64,000 nucleotides of DNA from Salipaludibacillus agaradhaerens (GTDB lineage Bacteria > Bacillota > Bacilli > Bacillales > Salisediminibacteriaceae), in contig NZ_KV917378.1 in NCBI RefSeq assembly GCF_002019735.1, positions 1,297,869 through 1,361,868 on the forward strand, written 5' to 3'. The notes under the pieces are model-generated. The model did no database searches, had not been told where the DNA came from, and saw nothing but the letters and a program-made list of their open reading frames with translations. Below are positions 63,273 through 64,000 of the stretch, in pieces (the first letter of the stretch is position 1; each line of letters opens with the position of its first letter). The translations under genes and the position numbers were made by a program.

Positions 63273-63479
63273 TTAATCATCATCTATAGGTGTATGCGGT
63301 TCTGCCTCTTTCATCTTTTCTTCTGTCCAATACTCGTCTTCCTCATCTGATTCTTTATTTTTTTGAAGTTGAGTTTTTTCTGGATCATCTTCTATATTAT
63401 TATCTTTTGATTCACCTGTCACACAGCTGACAAGTAAAAAGGTCCCAATCAAAACTAGAAACAACATCGCTTTTCTCAT
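63273..63479 (-). CDS. Small acidic lipoprotein
   Basis: 68 residues from the ATG at 63479; a TTG at 63494 is also possible, and neither has a strong ribosome binding site. The signal peptide ends in lipobox LLVSC. The mature 49 residues are mostly Asp, Glu, Lys and Asn (for example NKESDEEDEYWTEEKMKEAE). A surface-anchored peptide of unknown role. Confidence 0.65.
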   Translation of the reverse strand: MRKAMLFLVLIGTFLLVSCVTGESKDNNIEDDPEKTQLQKNKESDEEDEYWTEEKMKEAEPHTPIDDD

Positions 63480-63548
63480 ATCATTCTTAACCAACTCTTA
63501 CTTCTTATTGCCTTAGCCCCAAAACGATAGATGCAGGAATCTATTTCA

Positions 63549-64000
63549 TTATCTCATTTCATCAAACATATCCTTTACTGCTTGTGTGATCGGCCTGGCA
63601 TATAATCTTTGAACGCCGCTTGTAGAACCATTAAATTCCCATAGACCATAATGGGGTACTCCCTCGTAATAGGCAGGGGCAAATCTAATATTGGAATGCC
63701 ACCCACCTCATGGTCCTTCATGAACACAATGGCAGCCGTCATGACTAAATTCTTATAGTCATTGTTAATAGCAGATCCTGAACACACATAATTTTTACCA
63801 TCACTTTTTGTAAAAAACACTTTTCCTGATGTACTTGGCACCACTGCATATGGAGATAAATCGTTGGCTTCAGGTGGGATTGGATGAGAAAGGTTTTCTC
63901 CTATCTGGTGATTTTCCAATTGGGGTATCGGTGTCTCTAAGGTTTCTTTTTTATCTAACATTGTATCCATATCAGCTGGAACAGCATTTTCCATTTTCTC
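63549..64000 (-). pseudogene. Trypsin-like serine peptidase, broken (partial at window edge)
   Basis: The frame entering from the right reads VVPSTSGKVFFTKSDGKNYV, then CSGSAINNDYKNLVMTAA, the S1B-type opening. At the catalytic His (TAAHC) one base is missing: restoring it gives AAHCVHEGP, a TGA stop, GGWHSNIRFAPAYYEGVPHY and GLWEFNGS, the normal continuation. So there is one frameshift at the catalytic His and one nonsense codon. The restored frame ends with a TAA at 63549-63551 soon after, lacking the catalytic Ser region. The prefix contains an acidic pro-region-like segment. It was once a secreted glutamyl-endopeptidase-like enzyme. Confidence 0.8.

Overview
The window looks like a chromosomal segment of a low-GC, endospore-forming Bacillaceae. 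Evidence includes PrkA, YhbH, a Spo0E-type phosphatase, a KinA-like sporulation kinase, a YjcZ-family peptide and a SinI-type anti-repressor. Strong AGGAGG ribosome binding sites occur with frequent TTG and GTG starts. Gene order matches what I remember of Bacillus subtilis: glpP-glpF-glpK-glpD-pgcA, the nupNOPQ operon, queG/yhbB/trmL, and prkA with yhbH. Exported lipoproteins are very rich in Asp and Glu, which hints at a salt- or alkali-adapted genus; that is inference. Most genes are on the minus strand. I saw no rRNA, tRNA, CRISPR array, prophage or transposase gene.

1-7 kb: the start of a Fur-controlled siderophore-binding lipoprotein faces an AraC regulator. Next is a TctABC-type carboxylate uptake operon with its own LacI regulator and a DapA/NanA-fold lyase, preceded by two identical 12-bp operators and a cre-like site; a Spo0E-type phosphatase follows. 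7-15 kb: phosphoglucomutase and the complete glycerol regulon, with two leader terminators for GlpP antitermination and a cre on the glpF promoter, then an aldose epimerase. 15-31 kb: a GNAT-nitrilase fusion, CheX, the nucleoside ABC importer, EutH, the KinA-like kinase, manganese catalase, SfsA and lipoproteins.

31-35 kb is gene-poor and holds the most interesting unit. A 40-residue SinI-like gene (33193-33315, minus) sits under a c-di-GMP-I (GEMM) riboswitch at 33337-33436. Tandem Spo0A-box-like sites lie further upstream and a terminator lies directly downstream. 35-43 kb: YhbH, signal peptidase I, PrkA, an unknown membrane protein and a class A penicillin-binding protein. 43-47 kb: the Fra iron chaperone, a YufK-type membrane protein and an IsdG/HmoA-like monooxygenase, separated by clustered dispersed repeats. 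46-64 kb: a phospholipase D-like protein, a 29-residue membrane peptide, TrmL, a YhbB amidase, Ogt-QueG, an SDR enzyme, a CAP-domain lipoprotein, an SwrC-type RND pump, an UbiB kinase, small envelope proteins and two broken genes (a TusA fragment and a trypsin-like protease).

Two intergenic repeat families stand out. R1 (about 100-147 bp, eight full or partial copies) has two hairpins that are kept by compensating base changes. R2 (about 130-240 bp, three copies) resembles a repeat I remember as widespread in Bacillaceae. Twice an R1 copy is followed closely by an R2 copy in the same direction. The kinase, the Spo0E-type phosphatase and the riboswitch-controlled SinI suggest that this window carries several inputs to the Spo0A/SinR sporulation-versus-biofilm decision.
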